The notes below the pieces were generated by a model that did not search any database, was not told the origin of the DNA, and saw nothing but the letters and a program-made list of their open reading frames with translations. Both the position numbers and the translations under genes were made by a program. Source: Argyresthia goedartella (Eukaryota > Arthropoda > Insecta > Lepidoptera > Argyresthiidae). From it: 64,000 nt of DNA. Location of the stretch: the NCBI GenBank assembly GCA_949825045.1, contig OX463815.1, positions 32,789,356-32,853,355 of the forward strand, written 5' to 3'. Shown piece after piece: positions 1 to 53,100 of the stretch (the stretch's first letter is position 1; each line of letters opens with the position of its first letter).

Positions 1-439
1 GCTTACAGAGCCAGTGATAGTTATGTTATTATCATGCTCTATACGAACCGGGTTTTACGTAAACTATCTACTTTCTCCGTGTTTGAACCGCGCCGTGTTG
101 CCACTTATTAGCTTACCTAACGATGCGCCGGCGCACACTTAATATGATGCCAATTAATGCGCTTGCCATTCCGCTGAGGGGCGATGGACTGGCCCAATAA
201 CACGTCACTACAACTGGCCTTTTGTCAGATCACAGTCAAGCACGCCACGTTGGTCATACGTCAACGTAGTGCCACACTTTTTCTCATACGAGGTGGCAGA
301 GGCTCAGTTGCGTCTACGTTTCGCCAGTTAAACGCAATAATAGATTTTAACCTCTCGACACCTTGTTTTGGCTCTGAGTCACCGCGATTTTGACCGTCAT
401 GCCATGGTAATAAAATTCAAAACCTATAGTAAGTAGGTA
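1..439. other. no recognised feature
   Basis: I see no convincing exon, RNA gene or repeat here. Short open frames lack splice signals or recognisable protein motifs. Confidence 0.4.
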
Positions 440-720
440 GTTGAACGTATATATGTCACCGTAAGATTGTCAAAACAGTTAGTTTGTAAATTAACGCGTT
501 AGTTTGTAAATTATCGACAAATTGTAAACCAGACCGACAGGGTTTAGAATTTATGTTTCTTTTGTTCTTACATGTCCACCTAATACGAAGACTATTCGGG
601 CGCTTCGGTGCGCTCGCCCCCTCTAACGCGTCTTCACCTAAGCTACCGCAGTGTTTGCCCGGGTATTTCCTTTGGGATTCAAGTTTAAACCAGTTCATAA
701 TTTAACGATTTTATTATAAA
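440..720 (+). repeat. GC-core repeat family, copy 1 (degenerate)
   Basis: The core (about 525-670) closely matches 16270-16420: both carry 'aaaccagaccgacagggttt', a GC-rich 'cttcg..gcgctcgcccc' block and 'cacctaagctaccgcagtgt'. The flank at 475-525 has a repeated 'agtttgtaaatta' motif where the 16.2 kb copy has 'agttgatcaact'. It is probably a non-autonomous DNA element; the superfamily is unknown. Confidence 0.6.
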
Positions 721-721
721 T

Positions 722-1240
722 TGATTGTATGTCGCAGTTAGTAGGTTAAATCAGATACTTAACTAACCCTCTAGACCGTTAATTAAATGCCGACTTTTAA
801 CCAAGTCACTAAAATTCCGTCAGACAAATGAGTGAACGAAACGTTTAACGAGTCGTCTAAACGTTCCTAGGCAACAAGACATATACAATATTAATATTTT
901 TTTATGTGTACATAAGTTTATGTTTTAATTATTTTTTGCTGATCTTACATGTTCAACCTAACACGAAGGATAAAGGGGGCTTCGCTTCGCTCACCCCCTT
1001 TACCCTTCACCTAAGCTACCGCAATGTTTTGCCCTGATATAAGCTGTGCAAATCAGCTGTTGTCGTGACGACATCTTGTTTTCCAACACGCCGGCTTTCG
1101 GTAAGTCAGATTATTAAACGTTTATGCTTTATTTAAATCAAAATGCTAATGACTTGGTTAAACGTCGGTATTAACGGTCTAGAGAGTTAGTTAAGTGACT
1201 GATTTAACGGACCAACTGCGACATATATATTCCATCTTCT
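722..1240 (+). repeat. GC-core repeat family, copy 2, with long terminal inverted repeats
   Basis: The left end (about 722-815) reads again in reverse complement at about 1150-1240. Shared blocks include 'ctctagaccgttaat', 'taaccaagtca' and 'cttaactaac'. Each arm is about 90 bases with some mismatches. Between them lies the family core with 'gcttcgcttcgctcaccccc' (about 970-1000) and 'cacctaagctaccgcaatgt'. The outer tips resemble those of the other copies ('atatatgtc'). Confidence 0.65.
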
Positions 1241-1708
1241 TAAAGGGGGTGTAGAGCCTGCACCTGGCCCACTTGAGCGGGGCCTTTGTGCATCTCCCTT
1301 TCGCCTGCACGTCTATTTCAGCCGTGCAGTTTTTGACAAGCTTACGGTGACATATGTTTCCAGGTACCAAGAGGTTAACCGTCTTCAAAATTGTTGTCAC
1401 TCGCAATGGTACGAATTGTTGAGTATGTTAGGAATGTTCCGAAATACATAAATGTTAACCTGTTTACATAGCTGTGGGCGAGGTAACATCATAACATAAT
1501 AGAACAATCGTACTTCCAGCTGTGGTGCTATGGTCCATCAAGGTTATTTCCTAATAATAATACGAGTACCATCAACAAAGATGACACTCTACTCTTGAAC
1601 TTTATTACCGAGACTTATGGCCGACAAATGCCAAAACTATAACTTTGTATACTTCAGCACGTGGATACCAATATCACTAGGCCTGACAGATGAAACACGA
1701 GTTAGAAA

Positions 1709-1739
<31 letters not shown>

Positions 1740-2100
1740 CATTTATTAGAAGGAAGTGAACACACTACAATTACAACAAAGAAACAAAACACAGAGCTGA
1801 AAAATGGCAATGACACATGATATTAAATGAAATGACAGTCGTGGTGTGTCAATTTAATTATAAAGAGTTAGCACTGATCTCGGGCCAAGTTTAACATTTC
1901 TGACATTTCTATAGAACGTTAATGTTGACCGTCTGTCCCTCGCGTCCTAGGCACAATAAGTTGAACTTATTCGTTTCGATAATAATAATATATTTTTTTT
2001 GAGATTTCCATATAAATTTCAAATCTATCAAATGATTTCCTGTTTTGGCTTCCTGAATGCAAAATGAGTGGTATTTTTATTGATTTAATTAAGCTTCGGA
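1241..2100. other. unassigned sequence with a GAAA microsatellite
   Basis: Apart from a short GAAA run at about 1706-1739 I recognise nothing in this stretch. Confidence 0.4.
1706..1739 (+). repeat. (GAAA)n microsatellite
   Basis: About eight tandem GAAA units, slightly interrupted at the left end. Confidence 0.9.
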
Positions 2101-2113
2101 AACGCAGAGGGGT

Positions 2114-2260
2114 TATAAAAGAAACAACTTTCACCGGCTACTCAAGTGACAGTTCTCAGTCTCACGTGCACATACGATTATTGGCAACCAGTTTCGCATT
2201 TTCTTTTATTCGCAGTGTCACAAAACAATTGGCTTCGTTGGCCAAAATGAATTTGGACGT
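2114..2260 (+). promoter_or_regulatory. candidate TATA promoter and leader
   Basis: A canonical TATAAAA at 2114-2120 is followed about 30 bases downstream by a pyrimidine-A initiator-like 'tcaag' (about 2142) and by 'tcagtc' (2156-2161). A CACGTG E-box lies at about 2163. An ATG at 2247 in a good context (caaaATG) opens 16 codons and then stops. If this were a Papss first exon, the available GT donors would not leave the phase-0 junction that exon 1 at 5525 needs. This is pattern matching only, and the surroundings are repeat-rich. Confidence 0.22.
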
Positions 2261-2297
2261 TCTCGGCATTTGCGCTAAAGGTTCGTTTAAGAAATGA

Positions 2298-2764
2298 GAA
2301 AAAAGGAAACTTTATTTGCCTATCATGGTTTACAATTAAGTCTTAAACATGTAATTTCAGTTGTAAATGTAATATAATATGGATAGGTATGGAAATGACA
2401 CATGTATACAACTTATTTACCTACTAGTTATTTATTAACATATTTACATAAGAATAAGAAGTACTTAATTGTCTTATTCCCACATATTACAAGTATTGGA
2501 TACGGTTTGATCATTGGTTGTCTTAGAAATGACATGTATGTGGATTAGACAGGCAAGCGTTAGGTCAGGTTACTAAATCAGTAGCTTTTCCCGAGCAAGA
2601 GACATAGACAGCATGAATTTTAGTTTCAGTCAGAATGTCGATTGTATTCCGGCCTGTCTCAGGCGACATATAAATTCAATAGTATAGAAGGGTGTCGCTT
2701 TTTATATCAATCTGCCTACTAGATATTAACTATAGCTGCTGCCAGATAAGCGTGCAATAAAGTA
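2298..2764. other. no recognised feature
   Basis: AT-rich sequence without a convincing gene or identifiable repeat. Confidence 0.4.
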
Positions 2765-4010
2765 CAAGATGTGTTGAAGCGGCACATGAAGTTGTGCGGC
2801 ATAGAGTTTGGGAGAAGCAAGCCGGCTTCAGACCCGAGGTGAGGGCTTTGGTTAAAACCAAAGCCGACACCAAGCGCGATGGGTTAAAAGCCCGATTTTA
2901 CTGTGAGCCATGGCCTCTGTATGAGCGGGTGAAGCCTACCCATGCAGAAGGCTGCTTTGCTTTTAATGTGGGATTTGAAGTCTAATGTCACGCCTAAATA
3001 CTTCACTTTATTCTCCCAGGGGATAGGGCGGTCATAGAGGGTGATTTTGGGTAGTGAAGAGGATGCGCGGTCAGCTCGAGTCTTACACCATGAGAAAAGC
3101 ACAACTGCGCTTTTCTTGGGGTTCATCTCTATTCTCCATTTGAGAGCCCATTCGCCGAGGTTGGTTACTGCTTTCTGGAATACTTGACAAACGCGCGCCC
3201 TTTTTCTACTGGTGTAATAGAGAGCCGTATCGTCGGCGTAAAGGGCTAGCTCGACGTACGGCGTGCGGGGATGTTTTGGACGTAAAGTGAAAAGAGGCTA
3301 GGGGAGAGAACTGAGCCTTGCGGGACTCCGGCGGCTATGGGATGGGGCTTAGAGCGCGATTTCTACTCGATAGCAGATAGTCTTTTATAATGAGTACAAG
3401 CCTATCGGGGAGGTTGAGTTGGTAAAGTTTATAAATAAGACCATTGTGCCAAACTTTGTCAAAAGCTTTCGCTACGTCAAAGAATATGGCACCGGTAACT
3501 TTTGACTTTGCCGTTGTGTGGAACCCTTTGTAAATATGCTCCGTTATGCGGTGCACGGTTATGTTGGACGCATGAGTGTTTGGGTCTAAAGCCAAACTGT
3601 TCCTTGGGTATAGGGTTTTCATCTATGCAAATGTCTTTCAGTCGGTTGAGAATAAGCCGTGCGTAGACTTTTCCTATGGAAGGGAGTAAGCTAATGGGGC
3701 GATAGCAAGTGGGATCGGTTTGATCTTTCCGGGGTTTGTGAAAGCCAATAACGTCGGCTTCTTTCCATGCGGTTGGAATGGCACAGAGCCGGAGGGAGGC
3801 ATTGAAAATTACCGTAAGGGTTGTGAGAAGTCGGAGAGGGAAAGATTTAATTGCCGTGTTAGTGAGTTTATCAAGCCCCGGGGCTTTCTTAGGTTTGAGC
3901 TCCTTTATTACTTTTTGCACTTCCTCAAGGGTGATCTCGGGAAGGGAGACAATGAGGGGGAGAGAGCTTTTGTGATCAACTTCAGAGTTGACCATGTTAT
4001 GATGATCGGG
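2765..4010 (-). pseudogene. LINE reverse transcriptase fragment (Jockey group), broken
   Basis: The minus strand reads as a non-LTR reverse transcriptase broken across frames. From 3995 down it has a fingers region (about 3780-3995) with 'KKAPGLDKL' and 'CYRPISLLPSIGKV', then 'EQFGFRPKHS' near 3610. Next, in another frame, comes 'FFDVAKAFDKVWH' (catalytic block A, about 3430-3490). A later piece at 2884-3126 carries 'KYLGVTLD', a conserved motif downstream of the catalytic core in Jockey-like elements. The YADD region near 3240 is out of frame. Endonuclease and 5' parts are absent. This is a dead insertion, not a host gene. Confidence 0.85.
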
Positions 4011-4885
4011 GTCTATTGGTTGAGAGGAGGGAGAAGCCCGACCACCTGCGCCAACTCATTATACGAATGGTGTGCTCACATGCCCGCAATGCGCGAGGAT
4101 CTTCACAAGGAAGATTGCCTACACAAGCCACATGCCAGCACACGAGCGAGCTCAAAGCTCATGAAGCGGTCGCCGTTACCGAAATTGGTCGGACCACTTA
4201 TTATATATTACACTGACGAGCAATGAAAAAGTTCCAGTGACATAGCACCAAACATTTAACAGCGCATCAGAATATTACCAATTAAAAACGTAAATATTTT
4301 GTTAAAACCAAAAGGTTCTAACATGTGTTCCCTTAATATGTGTATAACACCCTTATCAGCCTATATTGCAAAAAAATACTGATACTTTTGATACCTTGAT
4401 ATAATCTAGGCTCCACTCTTAAGTATAGGTATCATCTAACGGCCTGTATAAAACTGGATAGTAGCAATATATAATCACCTCTTAACCAGTGAACGGTATT
4501 TAATCACCATATTTTAAGGTCGGTTCGATAGACCCTTCACTGCTCTGGATTTAGATTAACCTTAGTACGAACAGCGTTTAACTTTATCACATCAAGGCTT
4601 AAACTCCGACAAAATTATCGACTATCTAAAAACATTACCTTGACTTTGACAGGCATCAAACAATTACTTGGAAGTACATTGGATTTTGTTGAATGCCAAA
4701 TCTTTGTTCTTAACGTGTTAAAAAAGCCTTCATAGATTGTTTTTTCATCATTTATTTCGGTGTTCCGTGTTTTAATCTATTCAATATCGTTATTCAATTT
4801 TGATTGCCTGTTATTGGTTCCTGCTTAATGTAATGTCTTGCAATTATTGTTTGTATGAACCGGTTGTGTTTCGTCTTATTATTGC
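4011..4885. other. unassigned sequence
   Basis: Bases 4011-4230 are GC-richer and may be a continuation of the neighbouring LINE, but I cannot identify a domain. The remainder is AT-rich with nothing recognisable. Confidence 0.35.
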
Positions 4886-4887
4886 CT

Positions 4888-5112
4888 ATACTAGCTGGTG
4901 CCCGCAACTTCATCTGCGGGTTCCTAGGAATTATCATTTACCCAGATAACGTTACCCTCCTTCTGGTGCAGTCGGATAAAAAGTAGCCTGTATGTTAATC
5001 TAGATCATAAACTATCTCTGTGCTAAATTTCAGTCAAATCTGTTGAGCCATGATTGAGGCACAGACACACAAACATCCTAATATTCAAACATCTAAACAT
5101 CGCTACTTTCAC
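4888..5112 (+). repeat. lepidopteran dispersed repeat ('ggtgcccgcaacttcatctgc')
   Basis: The block starts at 'gctggtgcccgcaacttcat'. It contains 'aaaaagtagcctgtatgtta' and ends in 'acagacacacaaacatc'. This combination is familiar from interspersed elements across Lepidoptera, probably LINE-derived 3' ends. The family name was not searched. Confidence 0.6.
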
Positions 5113-5396
5113 ATTTACAATATTATTTGGATAGCCATTAGTAATCAGTGATTAAAAGTGATTACTAATAGCGACTGTCATGGCCATTTTCTTGGCCTAT
5201 TTTAAATTAGTTTATTGGTAAATAACTATTTGCTACTGTGGTAAAAAAATCCATTAATTGGTTCCAATGACATATACTTAATTATTATTTTTAACTAGAG
5301 GGAGCTTATTTCATTTATAACACGCGAATTAAATATAAAAATAATATTTCACAATTACACACAATTTTCAAAATGTTCCGCGGCAGCGACGCACCT

Positions 5397-5470
5397 AACA
5401 GCCATGTTGCAGTGAGCTGTTATGAACTTTATTTTAATATGGTTGCGTCCAAATGTCCAACCACCACCAA
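5397..5470 (-). repeat. SINE 3'-end fragment
   Basis: Reverse complement of the right end of the SINE at 35595-35885: 'ccatgttgcagtgagctgtt' and 'tttattttaatatggttg' match there. It lies just before the first visible Papss exon. Confidence 0.6.
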
Positions 5471-5524
5471 TCGAGCTGCTAAATTAACCTACAGACGAGC
5501 CTTTAATCCTTTCTATTGTTACAG

Positions 5525-46040
<40,516 letters not shown>

Positions 46041-46041
<1 letters not shown>

Positions 46042-46046
46042 ATAAA
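46041..46046 (+). other. Papss polyadenylation signal
   Basis: AATAAA overlaps the last base of the Papss stop codon TAA (46039-46041), implying a very short 3' UTR if used; further AT-rich signals follow. Confidence 0.6.
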
Positions 46047-47679
46047 TATTCGTATTAATAAATAATAATAATATAATTTGGTGGTGGCAGAAGGGGTTAG
46101 TAAAATGCCATAATAATGAAATAGTATGTAAAGGACCAGTGAGGATGGCGTGTATATGGTAGAAGGAAATTAAGGTATGGTCTTAAATGTCACTTGTCAA
46201 CCCAGGTGACGTCATTTCAAAATGGCGTATTGTTGTTGTTTCTCGTTCACAGATCAGTGACTGACCAAAGAGAAATAGAGTAAAGGACAGATGTTTATTG
46301 TGTGTTTCAGATAACTTGTCCCTTCGCCTAACTTTTGGGTAACACTTTTATCATAAGCTAGAAAAATTGGTTCCATTGCCACCAACTTAACGGCGAAGGG
46401 GCAACTTAGCTGAAATGCATTTTAACTAAAATGCGGGTAGTATCATATTAGTGATTATTGTAAAGACGTTAGGTGAATTGCTAAAATCGAGTGTCCAACA
46501 TCAAAATAGAATTTCTCCTATATTTCAACCCAAATCAGTATTAATGTTACATCGAATTATCAAATCGATTTTTCTAATGAAAAGTTTCATTCTAGCTATG
46601 TAAAACAAAATGCTGGCAGCTTCTTTTTTTTGATATTTTGCTAAATTGTGTCTAATTGACTGTGTTAAAGTTGTTCATAATATCGTGCGCTGTCTTGCCC
46701 GCTGTCAAAAAATCTAAAACTGTAACCATTGAGGCTAGAAATTGTATTGTTATTTAATCTTCAGTTTGTTTTGTTTAACGATATGTTAATGACATTCCTG
46801 TATTACGTATCTACCGTTAATTATGTGCATACTTGAAGCGATCACGAATTTAGCTTGATTTTGAGCGAATTTGAAAATGCAATGGTTTTTACCATTCCAA
46901 CCTTTTTAGGTTATGTATTATTTTTATTACTAATAGTTATATTCGATTACATACTTATATTGTTGTATATGTTTTAGATCTCTACATTCCATTATTGCTT
47001 TTTATTGTGCGTGGAATGGTATCTAAATTGGTTGATATGTACAGATTTGTTGAGAGGACTTGTCTTATTTGTAATTTTACAATTATGAAGGTTTGTTGTT
47101 ATAATTATGTTTTTTTTCCACGGGGAAAATATATAATTTTTAAATTAATATTGAGATGACATTTTTATGGAAATATGGGTAATGTAGGTATTTTATCGTT
47201 TTAATTATTCAAATGTTTATTTTATAGACTTACTTGATTATAAAGTACTATTTGAAGATGTTGTAGTTTTTAATATACAGAAAATTTAAACCTAAGATCG
47301 GTGCTTGAAAAGCTATTATTTAAAATTAAATAAACACGTTATACTGACTTAGTTATTTTATTTTACCGAAAAATTATGTAATATAATTCATCTATTATTT
47401 TATTCTACAGGGAATTAATATACCGACATATTTATTCTGTTGTTTTCGCCTGAGAATTTGTCAACTACTTTATCATATAAAACAAACATTAACTCTTATA
47501 AATCTTTTTGGACCCGTTATCACATTAATGATACAATAATTATGATAATTACTCAACCACCAACCAAAAAACAACTCTATGCCAGTTTGAATAGTATTTC
47601 CAATCACTTGAGATTAATATTCATTATGCAAAACATGTTATTCAAGTCAGTATTCAGCTGATAGCGGCGGTGTGTAGTC
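46047..47679. other. intergenic region, Papss to Ivd
   Basis: A MITE lies at 46300-46437 ('gataacttgtcccttcgcct' / 'ggcgaaggggcaacttag'), sister of 32530-32876. The rest is very AT-rich. The Ivd promoter must lie in its 3' part, but I see no clear TATA box. Confidence 0.5.
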
Positions 47680-50129
47680 ATGGCGAGGTTAGCGCGTGTA
47701 CCAAGACTCTTTAGTCAATGTGTAAAAAATACGTCAATACGATGCATGTCGCATTATCCAATTGATGAATTTGTCTTCGGGTTATCGGAAGAGCAACAAC
47801 AAGTAAGATTAACTTTGTACAATCGTTATCGGAGATAGATGATTAGATAGATATTGGGAGGATTGAACCATTTGTTGTTCTAATTAGAATTGTGCTTTTT
47901 AATCGTGAATTGAAATGTTACAAACAGCGTCACGCCAAATGTCTTTATTACTGTAGATATTTACATATACTTAGCAATCGTCATTTTTATCCACTTCTCT
48001 ACATTGGACCACTGTGGAAGAAGAAGGGCGTAGAAACTTCCACAGATTGATTTTTAGATCTATTTTAAGAAGTGCTTGTGCTTAACTAATACAAATTTTA
48101 TAATATCATTATATCATAATTAATAAGCAGGAATAAATAATTATTAAATTATTAACAGCAAGGTCTGTGTTGAGCCAGATTAACCCCATACAGTCCCGCC
48201 TCTCCCCATACGGGGAAGAGGTATATTGTGCCTACGTCTCAGCCAGTAATTAATACTTCGTTTGATGTCATCTGCTTTATTAAGTCTTTCTTAAATTTGT
48301 TTTCAGTTACGAAAGTTGGTTTTCGAATTCGCCCAAAAAGAGTTGGCGCCTAAAGCGAGTCAAATAGACAAAGACAACAACTTCACGGAACTCAGGGAAT
48401 TCTGGAAGAAACTAGGCAACTTAGGATTATTAGGTGCGTTAAGTCTTCTTCATCGTATAGGCGATAGACAATAGCAGCGTTATCTATCTTATAATTTCTA
48501 GGGTAAGTAGCTAAGTAGGTATAAACCGTTGATAAGGCTGCGCAGGAGCTCCATCTCATCAAGTTACTTAAAAAGAAGATGCTTTGGCTGCCAATCCATG
48601 CCACGTCATTATAATTCATCAGGTTTTTTCTGATCAACGAAAACGACGTAGTGCCGATTTCCCACCACAGCTCAGGCTTAATGTCACAGATATCGTAAGG
48701 TTTCTTGGCGCCTGAGCGAGGCCACCATATCTCTCGCCAATGCATGCATCTCTCTTGTTCCCATACATCGGTTCCCCCTCCAGGCGGCACTCAGACGCCA
48801 GGAAACTTGGCGTCAGATATGCCGCCAGTTACTGAAAGAACGGTCAAATGTAACAGGCGATTATTCCAAGATTCGTTCAAAAGAGCGGCACGTGATTGGC
48901 TGAAATTTGTTTAACAAGTTGTCACAGCTAATTTTCTTTTCAGAAACCGGGAGTTAGTGTACTGATTATTTTCTTATAGAACTGCCAAATAAGTGAACAT
49001 AATAATATGAAGATAATTTCTTTCCGTCTCACTTGCTTGTGATATTGACACTTTCATGCCCCCGTGACCATGTGTTGAGCAGTCTCCGACGTGACGATTT
49101 CTGTTCCCAGGCATTACAGCGGATCCAGAATATGGCGGCACGGGGGGACAGTACTTAGACCATTGCGTTGTTATGGAGGAGTTGTCAAGGTTTGTAGCAA
49201 ACCGAAATTTTTTGATAGCTTGATGCAAGTAACGACTATATTTTTTGAGTGCGTCAAACAAACGTCGTCGCTTAAGGGCCAGTCAAAATAGTAAAATTAT
49301 AATGTAAAAATAGCTATTTATGCTACAAGTGCGGAAAGTCGGTGACTGCCGATGAGTGGCATTTTTATTCGCGAGCGATTGTTAATGTCAAATTTGACGA
49401 TCGGCCGCCGACATCGACACGGGTCGGATATCATTTTACGCACGTAGGTATACACGTCATCATAATTGCACATTACTGCAGACGCCGGGAAAGAAGGGCT
49501 TGCTGGCACTCAGCCGGTACTTATAGACGGCTGACCGTAGGGAGTCCGGATTATGATACGAAGCCGGCAAGCCCTACTCATGGCCAGAGGCATGTATAGT
49601 GTTTTTCTCAAACATATACAATGAAATAAAAAATACACGTCTAAAAAAACAAATTCAAGTTTAAAATACTACTAATCGTAAATTCCGTGCGCCCATTGAT
49701 GTCTTTTGCATTGAACATAAAATTTAAACAAAATACTTCCCGGCCTAGGCCACAGAATACTTAATAGTACTACCCTAGGCCTGCAATTTAGTAAGAAATT
49801 CCTTTACAGTGCTCTCGAGTTGTGCGGCTCGAAAAGTGTAATTGTACTTCCAAGCCTATAACAACGCACGTAATGACGACATTTCATTGCATGTTTGAGA
49901 AAAACATCTTATTATGCTTTGTGCGAGGAAATCATTTAAATATGTATGAACTAAACAAGAAATTATAAATGGCGGGCTTATTCTAAATATCTACTCACGC
50001 ACGCACTTTTGCACTAAGTATAAGAGACAGTCCTACTCTTTTCACTTTCAAGAAACGTATTAAAGAGTACTGCATCTCTATTGCATTTATATCATATTAG
50101 CAAAAGTTATTGTGAGCACCTATCTATAC

Positions 50130-50186
<57 letters not shown>

Positions 50187-53100
50187 TGTAGTGTACAGAG
50201 GAACTTATTTAGTACCAATTTGTGCATTTCATAGGTATTAAAATGTATTCCTAAGCATTTTATCTATACTAAATTGTGCACTGCCTGCATGATAATTTTA
50301 TGATAATTTTTCATATCATGCCTTAGATTTCTGAAAGAGATCTCTTTTTGGAGATGCGCTCGCCGTTTTATGTACATACGTTTTCTTTTAAAGTAACGCC
50401 TTAAATATATGGTGTCAAATAAAGAAATATTGAAGTAATAGTGCAAAAAAGTGACACTTTCCGCACGATCGGAGCACAATTCATGCACGCTTTTACTGTC
50501 GGGACGGCGCATCACGCACGCTTTTACCGACACGACCTGAAGCGCCATTGAGTTTCTTTATAGGTGCACGGTTATTGTAGGGGAATGGGCTGATATAATA
50601 ATGACATTACTTAAATTATCCTACATATTAGGACACTATCAGTCCAAGTATTAGTAGTTTATGTGACTGCTGCATAATGCCTAATTATGTACAGTTACAT
50701 ACACTAGTTTATCTACACACATATCATAAGCTCTCTTTGATGTGTTCAGGAACCGCATGTTTGACCAGCATTGTGGCTCTGCAATTGTTTAGCTTGTTCT
50801 GTAGTACCAAATTCACGCAGGCGGGCGTCGGCGATCGAAATTTGAATGTCAGTACCATAGATAAAAATGTATAGTAGGAAAGTCAGTACCAACTTCACAA
50901 ACAAACTAGGGACGGCACGCAGGCAGGCGTCGGCGTTCGAAATTTGAATGTCATTATATGTAGAAAAACTACACATAATGACCATAATGTGTAGTTTTCC
51001 AGATACGAAACGAGTTTTTACCAAGTAGTTTAACATAATGCTGATCGTAACGTGCGGTTTTTGAACGCAGTAAAGAGGGTTTATGATACGTGTGTAGATA
51101 AACTCCATTTTGATTGAGAAAACGATTTATGTTTCCAGGGCAAGCGGCGGTATCGCGTTATCATACGGAGCACATTCAAATCTTTGCGTGAATCAAATCA
51201 ATAGGAATGGCTCCACTGAACAGAAAAGCAAGTACTTGCCCAAGGTAATAGATACTGTACCATCCTTCCGACAGACTCTATACCTAAATAAGTAGTACCT
51301 AAAGTTCAGGAGTTAGGTTTTACCCCTGCGTCATCCGGTCTGGGCCGATATTCTTCCCTTGTTTCTGTCCATAGCCATCAGGGAAGCTTATTCAAATAAG
51401 GGAAATATTAAACTGTACTGATTTGCACAGCAAATATCAGGGCAAAATGCTGCGGTAGCTTAGGTGAAGTGTGTTAGTTTGAACATGTAAGAACAATAAA
51501 AAATACTTAAATCATAAACTTGAGTACACATAAAATATTTAAAACATAAAAAGTGTTTTTGCTGATCCTTTTTTGCTACACAAATCAGTATTTTTGATGT
51601 GCGATGAAATACTAGCCTGCATATAGTTATTTATGACAAAGTCCACAGGGCAGACCACCATTCCGATGGTCATAAGATAGTATTGTGGATGGGACGTTGG
51701 TCTAGTTAGAATAGCAGATAACAGGTACACATCGTTTACATATTGTGGGCTGAAGTGGCCCAATCCTTACGCCCCGATGGATAAAAAGAGTGTTAGCACT
51801 AAACTGGCGTCAACTTTGACATGCCATAGATATTTCAAGATATAGATATTTATATTTATAGATATGTCAAGTCATCGTTGACCCTCGGGTTGTTAGTGCA
51901 TAACTCGCCTTTCATCTTTCTTAATATTTATTCCAGCTGTGCTCAGGCGAGCATATGGGAGCCCTAGCCATGTCAGAGCCAGGCGCCGGCAGCGATGTGG
52001 TGTCCATGAAACTGAGAGCGGAGAAGAAGGGTGACTACTATGTACTGAACGGAAACAAGTTTTGGATCACCAACGGCCCTGACGCTGATGTTTTGGTGGT
52101 GAGTTTTTGAATTGAAGAAGAAAAAAGTCAACTTATTCCGGAAACGAGTATTGATATAAATTTTCCGAAATAATATTTTCCTTGTATTTTTTGATTTGTG
52201 ATTTTTCCCCACTTTAATTTTTCCATACAAATTTCCAAATTACAAATGTCTTTATTACTGTAGATATTTACATATACTTAGCAATCGTATTTTTTTGCCA
52301 CTTCTCTACATTGGACCACAGATTGATTTTTAGATATCTTTTAAAAATTGAATGTGCTTAACTAATACAAATATTTTAATATCATAATCATAATTAATAA
52401 GTAGGCATAAATTATTACAAAATTATTAACAGAAAGGTCTATGTTAGGCCAGATTTACCCCATACAGTCCCGTCATTTAAGTAATCTTGAACATTGTAAT
52501 ATCCCTTTTTCGACAAAGTCGCTTTAACATGCTTTTTAAATTGTTCAAATGGCAATTTCAAGATCTCCAGAGGTATCTTGTTGTAGTAGAGAATGCATTG
52601 ACACTTGAAAGATTGCTAACCTTCGCGAGTCTATACCGGGGCGCAATTGTGATTATTTCTTAGGTTAACATTACAGCTACCTATCGCTAAGTTTGGGAAA
52701 TGTTGTAAGGTTCTTGCGTACATATATTATATTTTCGAAAATAAATTGACTAGCTACAGTTAGTACTTATGTCAATTTCTTTAAAAAGTTCTCTTAAGGA
52801 GTCTTTGCGATTTAAATTATAAATTGCTCGAATAGCTCTTTTCTGTAAAATAAAAATAGTTTGAATATCCGCTGATTTCCCCCACAACAAAATACCATAG
52901 GACATGACACTATGAAAGTAACTTAAATATACCAGCCTAGATGTAGCCACATCCGTGTTTTGTCTGATATTCCTAACAGCGTAAGCCGCAGATCTTAATT
53001 CACCAGCTAATTTATCTATGTGGGGTCCCCACTGCAATTTGCTATCAATGGTTATTCCAAGAAACTTCGTGTCATTTACTAATTCTAAAGTGCTGCTGTC

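Noticed and set aside
2884..3995. Reverse-strand frames as host genes
   Set aside because: They carry reverse transcriptase motifs and frameshifts; this is a dead LINE fragment.
48392..48790. 132-codon reverse frame overlapping Ivd exon 2
   Set aside because: No recognisable protein motif; overlaps a confirmed coding exon on the other strand.
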